A model generated the notes under the pieces. The model was not told the origin of the DNA, searched no databases, and worked only from the letters and a program-made list of their open reading frames with translations. The translations under genes were made by a program, and so were the position numbers. Shown in pieces: positions 16,473-24,828 of a stretch of DNA of 64,000 nt (its first letter is position 1; the number at the start of each line of letters is the position of its first letter). Source of the stretch: Polyangiaceae bacterium. Its GTDB lineage: Bacteria > Myxococcota_A > Polyangia > Polyangiales > Polyangiaceae. The DNA is taken from assembly GCA_019637265.1 (NCBI GenBank), contig JAHBVY010000012.1, forward strand, positions 1-64,000, given 5' to 3'.

Positions 16473-17822
16473 CTACTTCGCCGCGAGACGCCGGGGGCGG
16501 CGGCGGAACACTTCAGCGCCCACCAGGCCCTTCCTCGGATCCAGGTGGAGGCCGCCAGGATCGCGATCGACGATCGACGTCACCGCGGCCTTCACCAAAC
16601 TGGAGAGCTCGGGCTTCGCCTCGCCGACGACGTTGCGGTAGTGGAGGTTGAAGGAGCGGCTCCGCATGAGCGCGGGGCCCTCTTCCACCCGCGCCGTGAG
16701 CACGACGTCCACGCTGGAGCCGCCCAGCTCGAAGTGGAACACGCACGCGCGGCGCTGGAGGATCACGTCCGTGAGCTTCGCTCCGTGCTGCTCCGCGACG
16801 CCCTCCACCAGCGCCACCCACGCGGGGTGGGAGCTCCCGGGCGCGGCCTCCGCGGCGCCAGGAGTATCCGTCCCCACCCACTGACCGTACTCCGGCTCCT
16901 CCCACGGCGTGGTGCGGGGGTACGGCGTGAGCCGCGCTTCCTCCCAACCGAACTTGGTGATGTACGGGAAGTGGAGCCCCAGGCAGGCCTCGGCGTGCTC
17001 GCACTTCGCCTCGTAGAGGCACGCGAACTTCGGGTACTTGTCGTAGAACTCCTCCACGATCACCACGTCGGACTGGGTGTTGTCCTGCGTGTGCGCGTAG
17101 CCCCCAAGGAGGCAGCGCGGCACGTACTTCACCACCGCCTCGATGCCGTGCGCCTCACAGCGCGCGAGCGCCTGCACCAACGCGGGGGCGAGCTCGCTCA
17201 TCGGCGCGAGCAGGCCACGCGCGTCGTGGTAGTCCTCCATCGGCAGGTAGTTCCACCACTCCATTCGCACCGGTGACAGGTCACGCACCGTCTCCACGAT
17301 GTCCGCCAGGTGCGCGACGTTGAGCGTCGTGAGCACGGTGTTCGTCATCAGGCACACGCCGAGGCGCTTCAGGTTCTCCATCCCGCGCATGGCCTCGTCG
17401 AAGCTGCCGTCGCGCTGAGAGATGTAGTCTTGCGTCGCCGCGTCGTGCCCGTGAAGTGACACGAAGAACTCGTCGATGCCGGCGTCTACCAGGCGCTTGG
17501 CGAACTCCGGGTTGGCCATCAGGCGCCCGTTGGTCTGGAGGCGAATGTGCTCGAAGCTGCCCGACGCGTGGGCGTAGTCGACGTAGTCGAACAGCTTCTT
17601 CTCCATCGTCACCTCACCGCCGGTGAAGGTCACCCGGCGGTAGCGGCGCTTCTCGCGGTTGTCGTCCACCGCGCGCCGATAGGTGTCGAAGGGGAGGCCC
17701 TTGTAGTAGTTCATCCCCTCTTGAACGATGCAGAATCGACAGGCGCTATGACAGTGGAAATCCACCGTGACCGTCAGATCTTCGAAGCGTGTCGGCTCGA
17801 AGCGCCCTTTGTAGCTCTGCAT
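16473..17822 (-). CDS. Radical SAM enzyme with C-terminal cysteine cluster
   Basis: 449 residues. The 4Fe-4S/SAM motif is CHSACRFC (Cys 24, 28, 31), followed by a TFTGGEVTM glycine motif and a typical TIM-barrel core. A second cysteine cluster (PRCLLGG then FACLYEAKCEHAEACLG) resembles the auxiliary cluster region of SPASM/twitch proteins. The last 120 residues form an extra domain I do not recognise. The ATG overlaps the stop of the upstream unknown gene by one base (TGATG), so the two products are probably made together and may act as enzyme and partner. SPASM-type proteins often modify peptides, but no precursor peptide was found nearby. Substrate unknown. Confidence 0.85.
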   Translation of the reverse strand: MQSYKGRFEPTRFEDLTVTVDFHCHSACRFCIVQEGMNYYKGLPFDTYRRAVDDNREKRRYRRVTFTGGEVTMEKKLFDYVDYAHASGSFEHIRLQTNGRLMANPEFAKRLVDAGIDEFFVSLHGHDAATQDYISQRDGSFDEAMRGMENLKRLGVCLMTNTVLTTLNVAHLADIVETVRDLSPVRMEWWNYLPMEDYHDARGLLAPMSELAPALVQALARCEAHGIEAVVKYVPRCLLGGYAHTQDNTQSDVVIVEEFYDKYPKFACLYEAKCEHAEACLGLHFPYITKFGWEEARLTPYPRTTPWEEPEYGQWVGTDTPGAAEAAPGSSHPAWVALVEGVAEQHGAKLTDVILQRRACVFHFELGGSSVDVVLTARVEEGPALMRSRSFNLHYRNVVGEAKPELSSLVKAAVTSIVDRDPGGLHLDPRKGLVGAEVFRRRPRRLAAK

Positions 17823-18715
17823 CAGAGGACCCCATAGTAGCTGGTCTTGGGGTACTCCACGCCGCCGCTCGGCCCGATTCGGTAATCCACGCCCACGTCG
17901 AAGTAGAGGTGCTCGTAGCTCGCTTGGTGGCGCTCCAAGAACTGCACCAGCGGCGCCGGGTAGGAGAAGCGCCGCATGAACCAGAGCAGCTGGCTCACGT
18001 CGATGCCCGAGAAGTAGACGGCGTCCGTCTGGCGCTTCTTGCTGACGCACACCTTCTTGCAGGCGAAGAGCTCCGGGATCAGCACCTGCGACAGCACCTG
18101 AGGCTCGGTGAAGGAGGTGAACAGGCTGCTCTTCACCAAGGACAGCACGTCGTCCACATGGCGCTTCGGCTCCATGAAGCGGTAGGTGTTCTCGAGCTCG
18201 GCGCTGTCTTTTCCCACGCGGTAAGAGCGCCCAGCGTGGGCCGTCTCACCCGTGAGGTACAGGTTCACGAAGGGGACCTCGCCGCGCGCGAACGTATCCG
18301 CGCGGAGATCGAAGCTCACCATCATGTACGGCACGTGCTCGCTCACCTGGGGCAGCACCCGGGCGAAGGGGGCGAGCGCGCCGGCGATGGAGCTCAAGGT
18401 GGCGTGCTCCGATTCCTTTGCCGGATCGTAGAAGTAGAGCTCCCACCACAGCTCCCTGCCGTCCCACTTCACGCCCCACACGGTCAAATCGCGCCCCACG
18501 TGCTCTTGAACCGCGCGGAGCGGCGCCTGGAACGCGCTCTTCACCCCGGCGTGCAGCACGGAGTGCCAGAGCAGGTTCTCCGCGCGGTGCTTGCCCCGAA
18601 AGGGGCGCCGCGGACGATACGGCTCCAAGCAATAGTCAAAGTAGCGATCCGTCGCGGAGGCCTCCAGCAGGTTCAACGTCTCGAGGCGCGACGGATCGAG
18701 GTAGGTGAGCGACAT
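17822..18715 (-). CDS. Unknown protein coupled to radical SAM enzyme
   Basis: 297 residues, soluble-looking, no signal peptide. I do not recognise the family with confidence. The sequence has recurring tyrosine-rich strand-like segments (WWELYFYDP, VNLYL, DAVYFSGIDV, EHLYFDVG, KTSYYGVL) alternating with helices, which recalls the repeated helix-helix-strand-strand units of ABBA-type aromatic prenyltransferases. This is only a visual resemblance. Its stop overlaps the radical SAM start, so it is the first gene of a two-gene unit and is divergent from another unknown gene at 18809. Confidence 0.7.
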   Translation of the reverse strand: MSLTYLDPSRLETLNLLEASATDRYFDYCLEPYRPRRPFRGKHRAENLLWHSVLHAGVKSAFQAPLRAVQEHVGRDLTVWGVKWDGRELWWELYFYDPAKESEHATLSSIAGALAPFARVLPQVSEHVPYMMVSFDLRADTFARGEVPFVNLYLTGETAHAGRSYRVGKDSAELENTYRFMEPKRHVDDVLSLVKSSLFTSFTEPQVLSQVLIPELFACKKVCVSKKRQTDAVYFSGIDVSQLLWFMRRFSYPAPLVQFLERHQASYEHLYFDVGVDYRIGPSGGVEYPKTSYYGVL

Positions 18716-18808
18716 GCTAGACGGCAGGCTCAGTCTGGCAGGGGCGCCGAGTCAGAGCAAGCGGGGCAGATTGCGTGCCGGGGCGCGCTCCCGCATGCTC
18801 GCGAGGCC

Positions 18809-19939
18809 ATGCCCGTGCCTAGCGAAGCCGCGCTCCACGCCGGGCTCGTGCGCTCCTTGGAGGATGCGGTGACGAGCGACGCCGCGCGGGCGCTCGCCAC
18901 CACCACGCTCGGTGTGATCAGGAGCCCGGACAGCCTGGAAGCGTCGATCCGCGTCGCTGACGGGCAGGTGCGTGGGGGCCGCATGATGATCGAGCGCGCG
19001 CCGGCTGAGCTCGGGCGCGCGATCGCGCGATCGCTCGGGGTGCCGCGACTGGAGGCCTGCGAGCGCGTGATCGAGGCGACGGAGGCGCTCTCGCTCCCGC
19101 TGATCGTCGGCTGGGACGTCGCGAGCCGTTCACCGCTCGCCAAGCTGTACGCCAACGCGAGCGACGCCGGGGAGGCGCTGCGCGCGGAGCTCGCCCGGCG
19201 CCTCGGGTATGAGAGCCAGCGCTTCGACCCGGAGTCGAGTGACGTTGGGACACCGCAGGTCGCAGGGAGGGCAGCATGGGCTACGTCACCGCCGCACGTG
19301 GTGGGGCTCAACGCGCACCAGGATGGGGCACAAGTCATCAAGCTGTACCATCAGCACCGAGCGCGCCCGGAGATCGCCGTCACGCTCCCGAGCGCGCTCA
19401 GGGAGCTCACCGGGGCGAGCGGCTGGGTCGTCTCTCACGATCTCACGCCCACGGGGCTGGCGCTGCGCGCCGTGTTCGCCGCCACCCGCCATCAAAACCA
19501 GGAGGCGCTCGAGGCCGCCTGCGGCGAGCTCACCGGGCAGCCCTTCAGCGCGCTGGCAGCTCACTTCCCCTTCCCCGTCGACACCCTGCGTCAGCTCGGT
19601 TGGAGCCCAAGGGGCGTCACCCTGTACGCCAAGCCGGCCGGCACCGCGCACCCCGTCCACGCGCTGGAGCCCGCCGCAGTGTTCAGCGCCGGCGCGGTGG
19701 AGGTGGGCCTATTCATCGAGCCGAGCGAGCACACGCCGCGCGCCTACCTCCGCACCCGAGCGCACGCCCTCAGCTTCAGGGCGCGCAGCGCCGAAGAGAG
19801 CCCTACCCTCCTCGCACAGCTCGGCGCTTGGGCGGCGGCGCGCGTCAGCGAGTGGGAGGCGCTGCCCGGGCGAGCCGCGAGCCCCGATCTCTCGGAGCCC
19901 CCGGCGCCTTGGCGTCGACTGCCGAGCACCTCGAAGTAA
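18809..19939 (+). CDS. Unknown protein, divergent from the radical SAM pair
   Basis: 376 residues from the ATG at 18809; no signal peptide or membrane segment. Family not recognised. It contains repeated K-L-Y strand motifs (AKLYANASDAG, VIKLYHQH, VTLYAKPAG) each set beside a helical segment such as EALRAELARRLG, hinting at an internally repeated alpha/beta barrel like that of the 297-residue neighbour. The 93-base gap to that neighbour should contain divergent promoters. It converges on the PhyH pair. Context suggests an enzyme of the same unknown pathway, but nothing in the sequence names a reaction. Confidence 0.7.
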   Translation: MPVPSEAALHAGLVRSLEDAVTSDAARALATTTLGVIRSPDSLEASIRVADGQVRGGRMMIERAPAELGRAIARSLGVPRLEACERVIEATEALSLPLIVGWDVASRSPLAKLYANASDAGEALRAELARRLGYESQRFDPESSDVGTPQVAGRAAWATSPPHVVGLNAHQDGAQVIKLYHQHRARPEIAVTLPSALRELTGASGWVVSHDLTPTGLALRAVFAATRHQNQEALEAACGELTGQPFSALAAHFPFPVDTLRQLGWSPRGVTLYAKPAGTAHPVHALEPAAVFSAGAVEVGLFIEPSEHTPRAYLRTRAHALSFRARSAEESPTLLAQLGAWAAARVSEWEALPGRAASPDLSEPPAPWRRLPSTSK

Positions 19940-19953
19940 GATCAACTGATCTT
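19938..19953 (+). terminator. Hairpin between convergent genes
   Basis: A perfect 7-bp stem (AAGATCA/TGATCTT) with a 2-nt loop that includes the last bases of the stop codon at 19937-19939. It lies in the 60-base gap between convergent genes and could terminate in either direction. The T-run is weak. Confidence 0.4.
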
Positions 19954-19999
19954 GTAAACGTCACCCCCTAGTCAGCTCAGCTTACAGCGCCACCGATCG

Positions 20000-20776
20000 C
20001 TAAGCCAAGCTCGGCTGAGCTCTCAGCGTCGACGCGAGCAGTGAGCCCTCGGCGGCGAGCCCCTCCCATGAGCGATCGACCCAGGAGGTGGGCCTCGCGT
20101 GGGCCGCCGCGAAATAGCAGGCGATGAACACGCGGAGGCCCGGGCTCTGCTTCGGGAGCGCCGCGTGCCAGGTGCTCTGGTCGAGCAACGCCACGCTGCC
20201 GCGCCGACACGCGATCTTCTCCGCGCCGGGCCAGCTCGGCTCGTTCGGTGAGTGAGGCGGCTCCTGGGGATCGGTGATGCTACGTGGAAACACCAAGAGC
20301 TCCCCGTGCTCCGGGTCCAGATCCGTGAGGTAGGTCAACATGGTGAGCCGCTCCAGGCGCTCGAAGCGAGGGAACAGCCCCTCCTTGCGGTACTTCACGT
20401 TGTCCACCCCGCCCACGTGCATGTGCCAGGGGAAGAACGGCCGCTCACCGCGGTTCACCACGGCCGCGGTGTACTCAAGGAACATCCCTGGGCCGAGCGC
20501 CTGCTCCGCCACCGCCACCGCCTCCGGCCTGAGCAGCACGTCCGCCAAGGCCCCGCAGTGCTTGCCGAGCTGGTGCATCACTAAGCCCACCACCGAGATC
20601 TCCACGTCAGGCGCCGGGTGCTGCGGGGGCACCGCGTGGGTCCCTGGGGCGCCCAACCCCTCGTACACCTCGGCGATCGCTGCGTGGAGCCGCTCCACCT
20701 CGTGCGCCGGGTGCAAGGAGGGCAGCAGCGTGTAGCCCACCTCCGAGAGCGCCGCGGCGCGCGTCGCCGCGGTCAT
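20000..20776 (-). CDS. PhyH-like Fe(II)/2-oxoglutarate oxygenase 1
   Basis: 258 residues of the phytanoyl-CoA dioxygenase family: a helical start (LSEVGYTLLPSL), a proximal metal motif in FPWHMHVGGVDN and a distal His in STWHAALPKQSPGLRVF followed by the 2-oxoglutarate-type Arg. The usual H-x-D is H-x-H here; the acid may be the Asp of GGVD. Members hydroxylate or otherwise oxidise small molecules using Fe(II), O2 and 2-oxoglutarate. It lies 28 bases downstream of a paralogue, so the pair probably arose by tandem duplication and is co-transcribed. Substrate unknown. Confidence 0.83.
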   Translation of the reverse strand: MTAATRAAALSEVGYTLLPSLHPAHEVERLHAAIAEVYEGLGAPGTHAVPPQHPAPDVEISVVGLVMHQLGKHCGALADVLLRPEAVAVAEQALGPGMFLEYTAAVVNRGERPFFPWHMHVGGVDNVKYRKEGLFPRFERLERLTMLTYLTDLDPEHGELLVFPRSITDPQEPPHSPNEPSWPGAEKIACRRGSVALLDQSTWHAALPKQSPGLRVFIACYFAAAHARPTSWVDRSWEGLAAEGSLLASTLRAQPSLA

Positions 20777-20804
20777 GGAGCCACCCGCTTGAAGTCAGTG
20801 AAGC

Positions 20805-21584
20805 TCACGGCCTCACCAGGGAGGCGAACAGCGCGTCGTCGCCTCGCCAGTCTTTCAAGGTGGCGTCAGCGAAGGGCGTCTCAGGCGCGCTGCCGGAGCG
20901 GAAGTAGCTGCCGATGAACGCGCGGATCCCTGGGGACATCTTGCGCCGCGCGGCGTGCCAGGTGCACTGCTCAATCACCACGACGCTCCCCGCGGGGCAC
21001 TCGATCACCACCTCGCCCTCCCAGCGCTCAAGCCGGGTGTTGAAGGGCGGCGTCGTGGGGTCGGTCACGGCGCGGGGGTACACGAGCAGCTGCCCGCTGT
21101 CCGCGCCGATGTCGTCCAGGTAGAGCAGGTGCGTCACGCGCTGCGACCGCTCGTACTGCTCGAAGCTTCGCTGGTTGTTCAGGTAGGCGTCATCCACGCC
21201 ATCGATGTGAGTGTGCCAATCGAAGAACGGGCGGCTGTCGTCGCTCAGCACCCCAGCTGGCAACTCAAGGCGCATCTCGTCGCCGAGCACGGCGCGCAGC
21301 ACCGACATGATGCGCGGCTTGAAGAGCCGCGGGGCGATGTCCGCGTCCAGCATGAGGAGCTTGTGGAACACGATCCCCGCGGGGCCAATCTCCGCCTCGG
21401 GGATGGGGCGCACCGGGGGCGAGGCGCGCAGCGCCGGCGAGCCCATCCGCTCCCAGCCGCTGATCAAGAGCCCGCGCAGGTAAGCTACCTCCTCAGGCGA
21501 ATAGGCGCGCTCGAACACGGTGTAGCCGCGATCGATCAAATCCTGAACGTGTGGATCTTCAACCACAGACGCTTGCTCTTCCAT
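20805..21584 (-). CDS. PhyH-like Fe(II)/2-oxoglutarate oxygenase 2
   Basis: 259 residues, clearly related along its length to the gene just downstream: RGYTVFERAYSPEEV, FDWHTHIDGVDD as the metal motif, LLYLDDIGADSGQLLVYPRAVTDP in the core, and CTWHAARRKMSPGIRAF with the distal His and Arg. Like its paralogue it has His where the H-x-D acid is expected. It is preceded by the B12-type radical SAM gene on the same strand after 115 bases containing a dispersed repeat. Successive oxidations of one substrate by the two paralogues are plausible but are inference. Confidence 0.83.
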   Translation of the reverse strand: MEEQASVVEDPHVQDLIDRGYTVFERAYSPEEVAYLRGLLISGWERMGSPALRASPPVRPIPEAEIGPAGIVFHKLLMLDADIAPRLFKPRIMSVLRAVLGDEMRLELPAGVLSDDSRPFFDWHTHIDGVDDAYLNNQRSFEQYERSQRVTHLLYLDDIGADSGQLLVYPRAVTDPTTPPFNTRLERWEGEVVIECPAGSVVVIEQCTWHAARRKMSPGIRAFIGSYFRSGSAPETPFADATLKDWRGDDALFASLVRP

Positions 21585-21607
21585 CGCGCTCGCGGATCAT
21601 CAGAGAG

Positions 21608-21625
21608 GGTTCGGGGGTTTGGCAA
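21608..21625 (+). repeat. Dispersed G/T element, copy 3
   Basis: GGTTCGGGGGTTTGGCAA, in the gap between the B12 radical SAM stop and the start of PhyH 2. Unlike most copies, the G/T strand is opposite to the flanking genes. Confidence 0.55.
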
Positions 21626-21699
21626 GTCGCCGCGCGGCGCCGCCCAAACAGCCTAGCGAGCCTAGCACGGCGGCGACATGGCCTCCGCCTACAGAGCGC

Positions 21700-23352
21700 C
21701 TACAGCTCATCGATGCTCCGGCCCGCCACGACCGGCGCGAAGCGCTCCAGGAAGGCGCGCACGTCCCTCACCCGCTCGTCAGGCAACTGGCCCTGATAGG
21801 AGAAGGCGAGCCCCCCCACTTGCATGAACGAGCGGCGCTCCGCGCCCGGGTCCACCGCCGCCACCTCCAGCACCAAGCCTTGGCTGAACTCAAGGATGAC
21901 CCGCCCTGGGTGGCGGCGGATCTCCCCCAGCTCCCAGCGCGGGTTCGCGGCGAGCGCCTCTGCCCGTAGCCAGGCGGACGCGCCGCCCAGGAGCTCGGGC
22001 ACTGCGGGGGGCTCAGAGCGCCGCTCACGCGCGCCCGCCGAGACACCGGTGCGAAAATCCAGCCAATTCGGGCCAAAGTTAGGCCGGCCCATGGTGCGCG
22101 CCAACTCACGCACCCGCTCCCACTCGCGCGTCAACACGGGCTCACTCCAACCATCGCAAGACGCCACCATGAAGGTGTCCGGATCGAACACCACGTTGAA
22201 CTCCTCCGCGCGATCGAGCAGGGCATCCGGGAGCGCCAAGCAATAGAACACGCGCACGAGCGAGGTCAGCTCCATGGCTCTATCCAACGTGCGCCGGAAC
22301 GACTCCGCGTTGTCGCCGGGTAGCCCCAGGATGATCTCCAGCGTCACCTCCGAGTGCCCGCCGATCTCGCCGAGCAGGCGCTCGAAGCGCGGGATGTCGA
22401 AGGGACGCCCCAGGCGCTTCAGCACGTCTGGGTCCAGGCTCTGCAGCCCCACGTTGATCTCCACCTGACCAATCTCGTTGAAGAACTCGAGGTGCTCGTC
22501 CTTCACGTAGGTGGGGTACAGGTGGCCGAGCACCTTGATGTCCTTCAGCACCTGCGCTTCGCGCTCCGCCGCGCGCAGGCTCCGGAAGGCGCGTGAGCTC
22601 AGGTTGAACCCAGCGTCCAAGAGGTAAATCGTCTCGACCCCAGCGTCCTTCATCCCGCGGAGGTGCGAGGCGAGGTACTCCGCCGAGTGAACGCGGGTGC
22701 CCGCCTCATCACCCCACTGACAGAAGGCGCAGCTGATGGGACAGCCACGGAAGGTCTCCAAGAACCCAATGGAGTCCTGAGGCACCACGCCGAGCTGATA
22801 CGGCGACGGGTAGTCATCTAGCTCAGGTTTACTGACGAGTGGCGCCGGACGCCAACCGAGCGGGCTCTGCGCCAAGAGGCCCGGTACACCGCGCGGCCAG
22901 TCGGCGGCGCGGTGCCGCCGCGTCGCCTCGCGGATCGCCTCTTCCCCCTCGCCGATCACCAACCCATCGATGAAGCGCGCGTAAGGCCGATACGGCGCCA
23001 GCGCGAACACCGCGGGGCGCGCCGCGGGACCGCCCAAGATGAAGCGCACGGAAGGATCCCAACGGCGCACACGCTCCGCCAAACGGCAGAACACGTGGAG
23101 CGACCAGATGTACGTGGAGGCGGCGACCAGCGTCGGACGAAACTCACGGAGCTGCTCGAAGAACACCTCGGGGTCGTCGCTCTTCAGGTCGATGACGACG
23201 CTCTCCACGTCGCTCAAATCGGGCGCCGAGAGCAAGGAGGCGTGGAGCGTGCGCGCCGCGTAAGAGAACGGGAGCACCCCGCCGGACTCGTCAGCCCAGG
23301 TGAGGTCACGCGCCAGGATGGCGACTCGGCTGGCACCGGCGGGCTCCCCCAT
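21700..23352 (-). CDS. Cobalamin-binding radical SAM enzyme
   Basis: 550 residues. About residues 10-150 form a B12-binding domain (LVAAST, FILGGPAARP, LVIGEGEEAI), followed by a radical SAM core with RGCPISCAFCQWG (Cys 204, 208, 211) and the usual ETIYLLDAGFN and VEINVGLQSLDPDVLKRLGRP motifs. The last 120 residues form an additional small domain. Enzymes of this class perform methylations at unactivated carbons, ring rearrangements or oxidative steps, mostly in secondary metabolism. Here it precedes two PhyH-like oxygenases and follows the ArsA pair on the same strand; the 195-base gap upstream suggests its own promoter. Substrate unknown. Confidence 0.88.
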   Translation of the reverse strand: MGEPAGASRVAILARDLTWADESGGVLPFSYAARTLHASLLSAPDLSDVESVVIDLKSDDPEVFFEQLREFRPTLVAASTYIWSLHVFCRLAERVRRWDPSVRFILGGPAARPAVFALAPYRPYARFIDGLVIGEGEEAIREATRRHRAADWPRGVPGLLAQSPLGWRPAPLVSKPELDDYPSPYQLGVVPQDSIGFLETFRGCPISCAFCQWGDEAGTRVHSAEYLASHLRGMKDAGVETIYLLDAGFNLSSRAFRSLRAAEREAQVLKDIKVLGHLYPTYVKDEHLEFFNEIGQVEINVGLQSLDPDVLKRLGRPFDIPRFERLLGEIGGHSEVTLEIILGLPGDNAESFRRTLDRAMELTSLVRVFYCLALPDALLDRAEEFNVVFDPDTFMVASCDGWSEPVLTREWERVRELARTMGRPNFGPNWLDFRTGVSAGARERRSEPPAVPELLGGASAWLRAEALAANPRWELGEIRRHPGRVILEFSQGLVLEVAAVDPGAERRSFMQVGGLAFSYQGQLPDERVRDVRAFLERFAPVVAGRSIDEL

Positions 23353-23547
23353 TCACCCCAGCTTGACCGAAGCGCGTTCAGCCGCCAAGCGCCAAGCGCG
23401 TCCCGGCGCGCGGCCATCGAACGCTCGGCGCGGGCCTCCACGCGCTGCCTCGAGCCTGCCCCCCGGCGGCGACGCGGCTCCCAGGGGAAGCGGCACCCCC
23501 GGGGGCGAAGCACCGCGCTCACCGCCAGTCAGCCCAAGCGCCACCGC

Positions 23548-24828
23548 TCAGCCCGGGGTGAACAGCGCGCGAGACAGGTGCAGCAGGTCGATCAAGTCAC
23601 GCGGGTCGTCGCTCAGCTCGGGGAGCCGCACGCGCAGGCTGCCCGGTGGCAGCCGCTCCTGGAAGCGCTCCATCGCGGCCTGCGCCGCGTGGTTGTAGGC
23701 GGCGGCGTCTTGGCGCAGATGGCTGAGCTCGCTGAGCAGCACCAGCGCCGCCTCACTGGGCCGCGGCACTGCGGCGCTCTTGTGCACCGCGGCGCCCTTG
23801 AGCGCCGTGAGGCCCAGCGCACTCAGGCGCTCCCTGGGCTCCACGGGCGGAGCCCAGGCGAGCGGCGTCGCGCTGTCGTCGCCGCTCGGGACGTAAGCCC
23901 GGTTGAACACCGTCGCGCTGAGCCGCACCCCGCGCGAGACGAGCCCCTCACGCAAGTAAGCGGCGTCCCAAAGGCTGGTGCGAGATGGTGAGCACACCAG
24001 ACAAAATGCCGTCTCCTCCGCGCGGAGCAGCTCCTGCACCGCGGCCGCGCGCTCGCGGAAGCCCTCCCTGAGGTGCAGGAGCACGCTGAAGAAGCTGATC
24101 AGCTCCTCCACCAGCTGCTGGCTCGCGAGCAGCCCGAGCAGCCGCGTGGCGGCCGCGCTACCCGTAGGCAAGAGCCGCGAGAGCCGCCCACCGAGTCGCG
24201 GCTTCGTGAACCAGCGCACCACGTCATCGTCCAAGAACCTGACGAGCCTCCCCGGGGCGTCCAAGATGTCCAGCGCGCTGCGCGTCGGTGGGGTGTCGAG
24301 CACGACCAAGTCGTACTCACCCTGCGAGGTGACGTCGTACAGCCGCTCCATCGCCACGTAGGCGTGGCTGCGCGCCAAGGTGCGCGAGAAGGCTTGGTAC
24401 ACTCGGTTGTCCAGGATGCGCTGCGCGGCGCGCGCGTCGCCGTTCAGGCGCCGGATGAGGGCGTCGTAGCTCGCCCGAGTGTCGAGCATCGCCGCGAAGA
24501 GCTGCCCCTCCACCCGCGCGCCCCAGCGCGTGAGCGCGGCCGTCTCTACCTGGCGCACGCTGTCGTCCAGGCCGTCGAGGCCGAGCGCGGTGGCCAGCCG
24601 CCGCGCAGGATCGATGGTCAAGACCAGCGCGCGTTTGCCGCGGCGCGCCGCCTCCAGCGCCAGCGTGGCCGCGACGCTCGTCTTCCCCACCCCGCCGGGC
24701 CCCACGCACACGATCAGGCGACTCTGCTCGATCAGCGGATCGGCTCGGTCATAGCCGCGCTGTGATGCCGCGCGGGAGCTCGGCGGAGGCGCCGAGGGCC
24801 GCGCGCTGCTCGGAGCTACGCCGCTCAT
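23548..24828 (-). CDS. ArsA/Get3-family ATPase, subunit 1
   Basis: 426 residues. P-loop VGPGGVGKTS near residue 42, LTIDPARRLATALGL switch I region, and LDTPPTRSALDILDAP switch II. The family's extra 'signature' lysine (GKGGVGKT) is Pro here (GPGGVGKT), so this subunit should not supply the trans lysine of an ArsA/Get3 dimer. Its ATG overlaps the stop of the second ATPase gene (ATGA). This split pattern resembles the mycobacterial Rv3679/Rv3680 pair, so a heterodimer is likely. An arsenite-pump role is unlikely because no arsB or arsR is nearby. Confidence 0.87.
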   Translation of the reverse strand: MSGVAPSSARPSAPPPSSRAASQRGYDRADPLIEQSRLIVCVGPGGVGKTSVAATLALEAARRGKRALVLTIDPARRLATALGLDGLDDSVRQVETAALTRWGARVEGQLFAAMLDTRASYDALIRRLNGDARAAQRILDNRVYQAFSRTLARSHAYVAMERLYDVTSQGEYDLVVLDTPPTRSALDILDAPGRLVRFLDDDVVRWFTKPRLGGRLSRLLPTGSAAATRLLGLLASQQLVEELISFFSVLLHLREGFRERAAAVQELLRAEETAFCLVCSPSRTSLWDAAYLREGLVSRGVRLSATVFNRAYVPSGDDSATPLAWAPPVEPRERLSALGLTALKGAAVHKSAAVPRPSEAALVLLSELSHLRQDAAAYNHAAQAAMERFQERLPPGSLRVRLPELSDDPRDLIDLLHLSRALFTPG

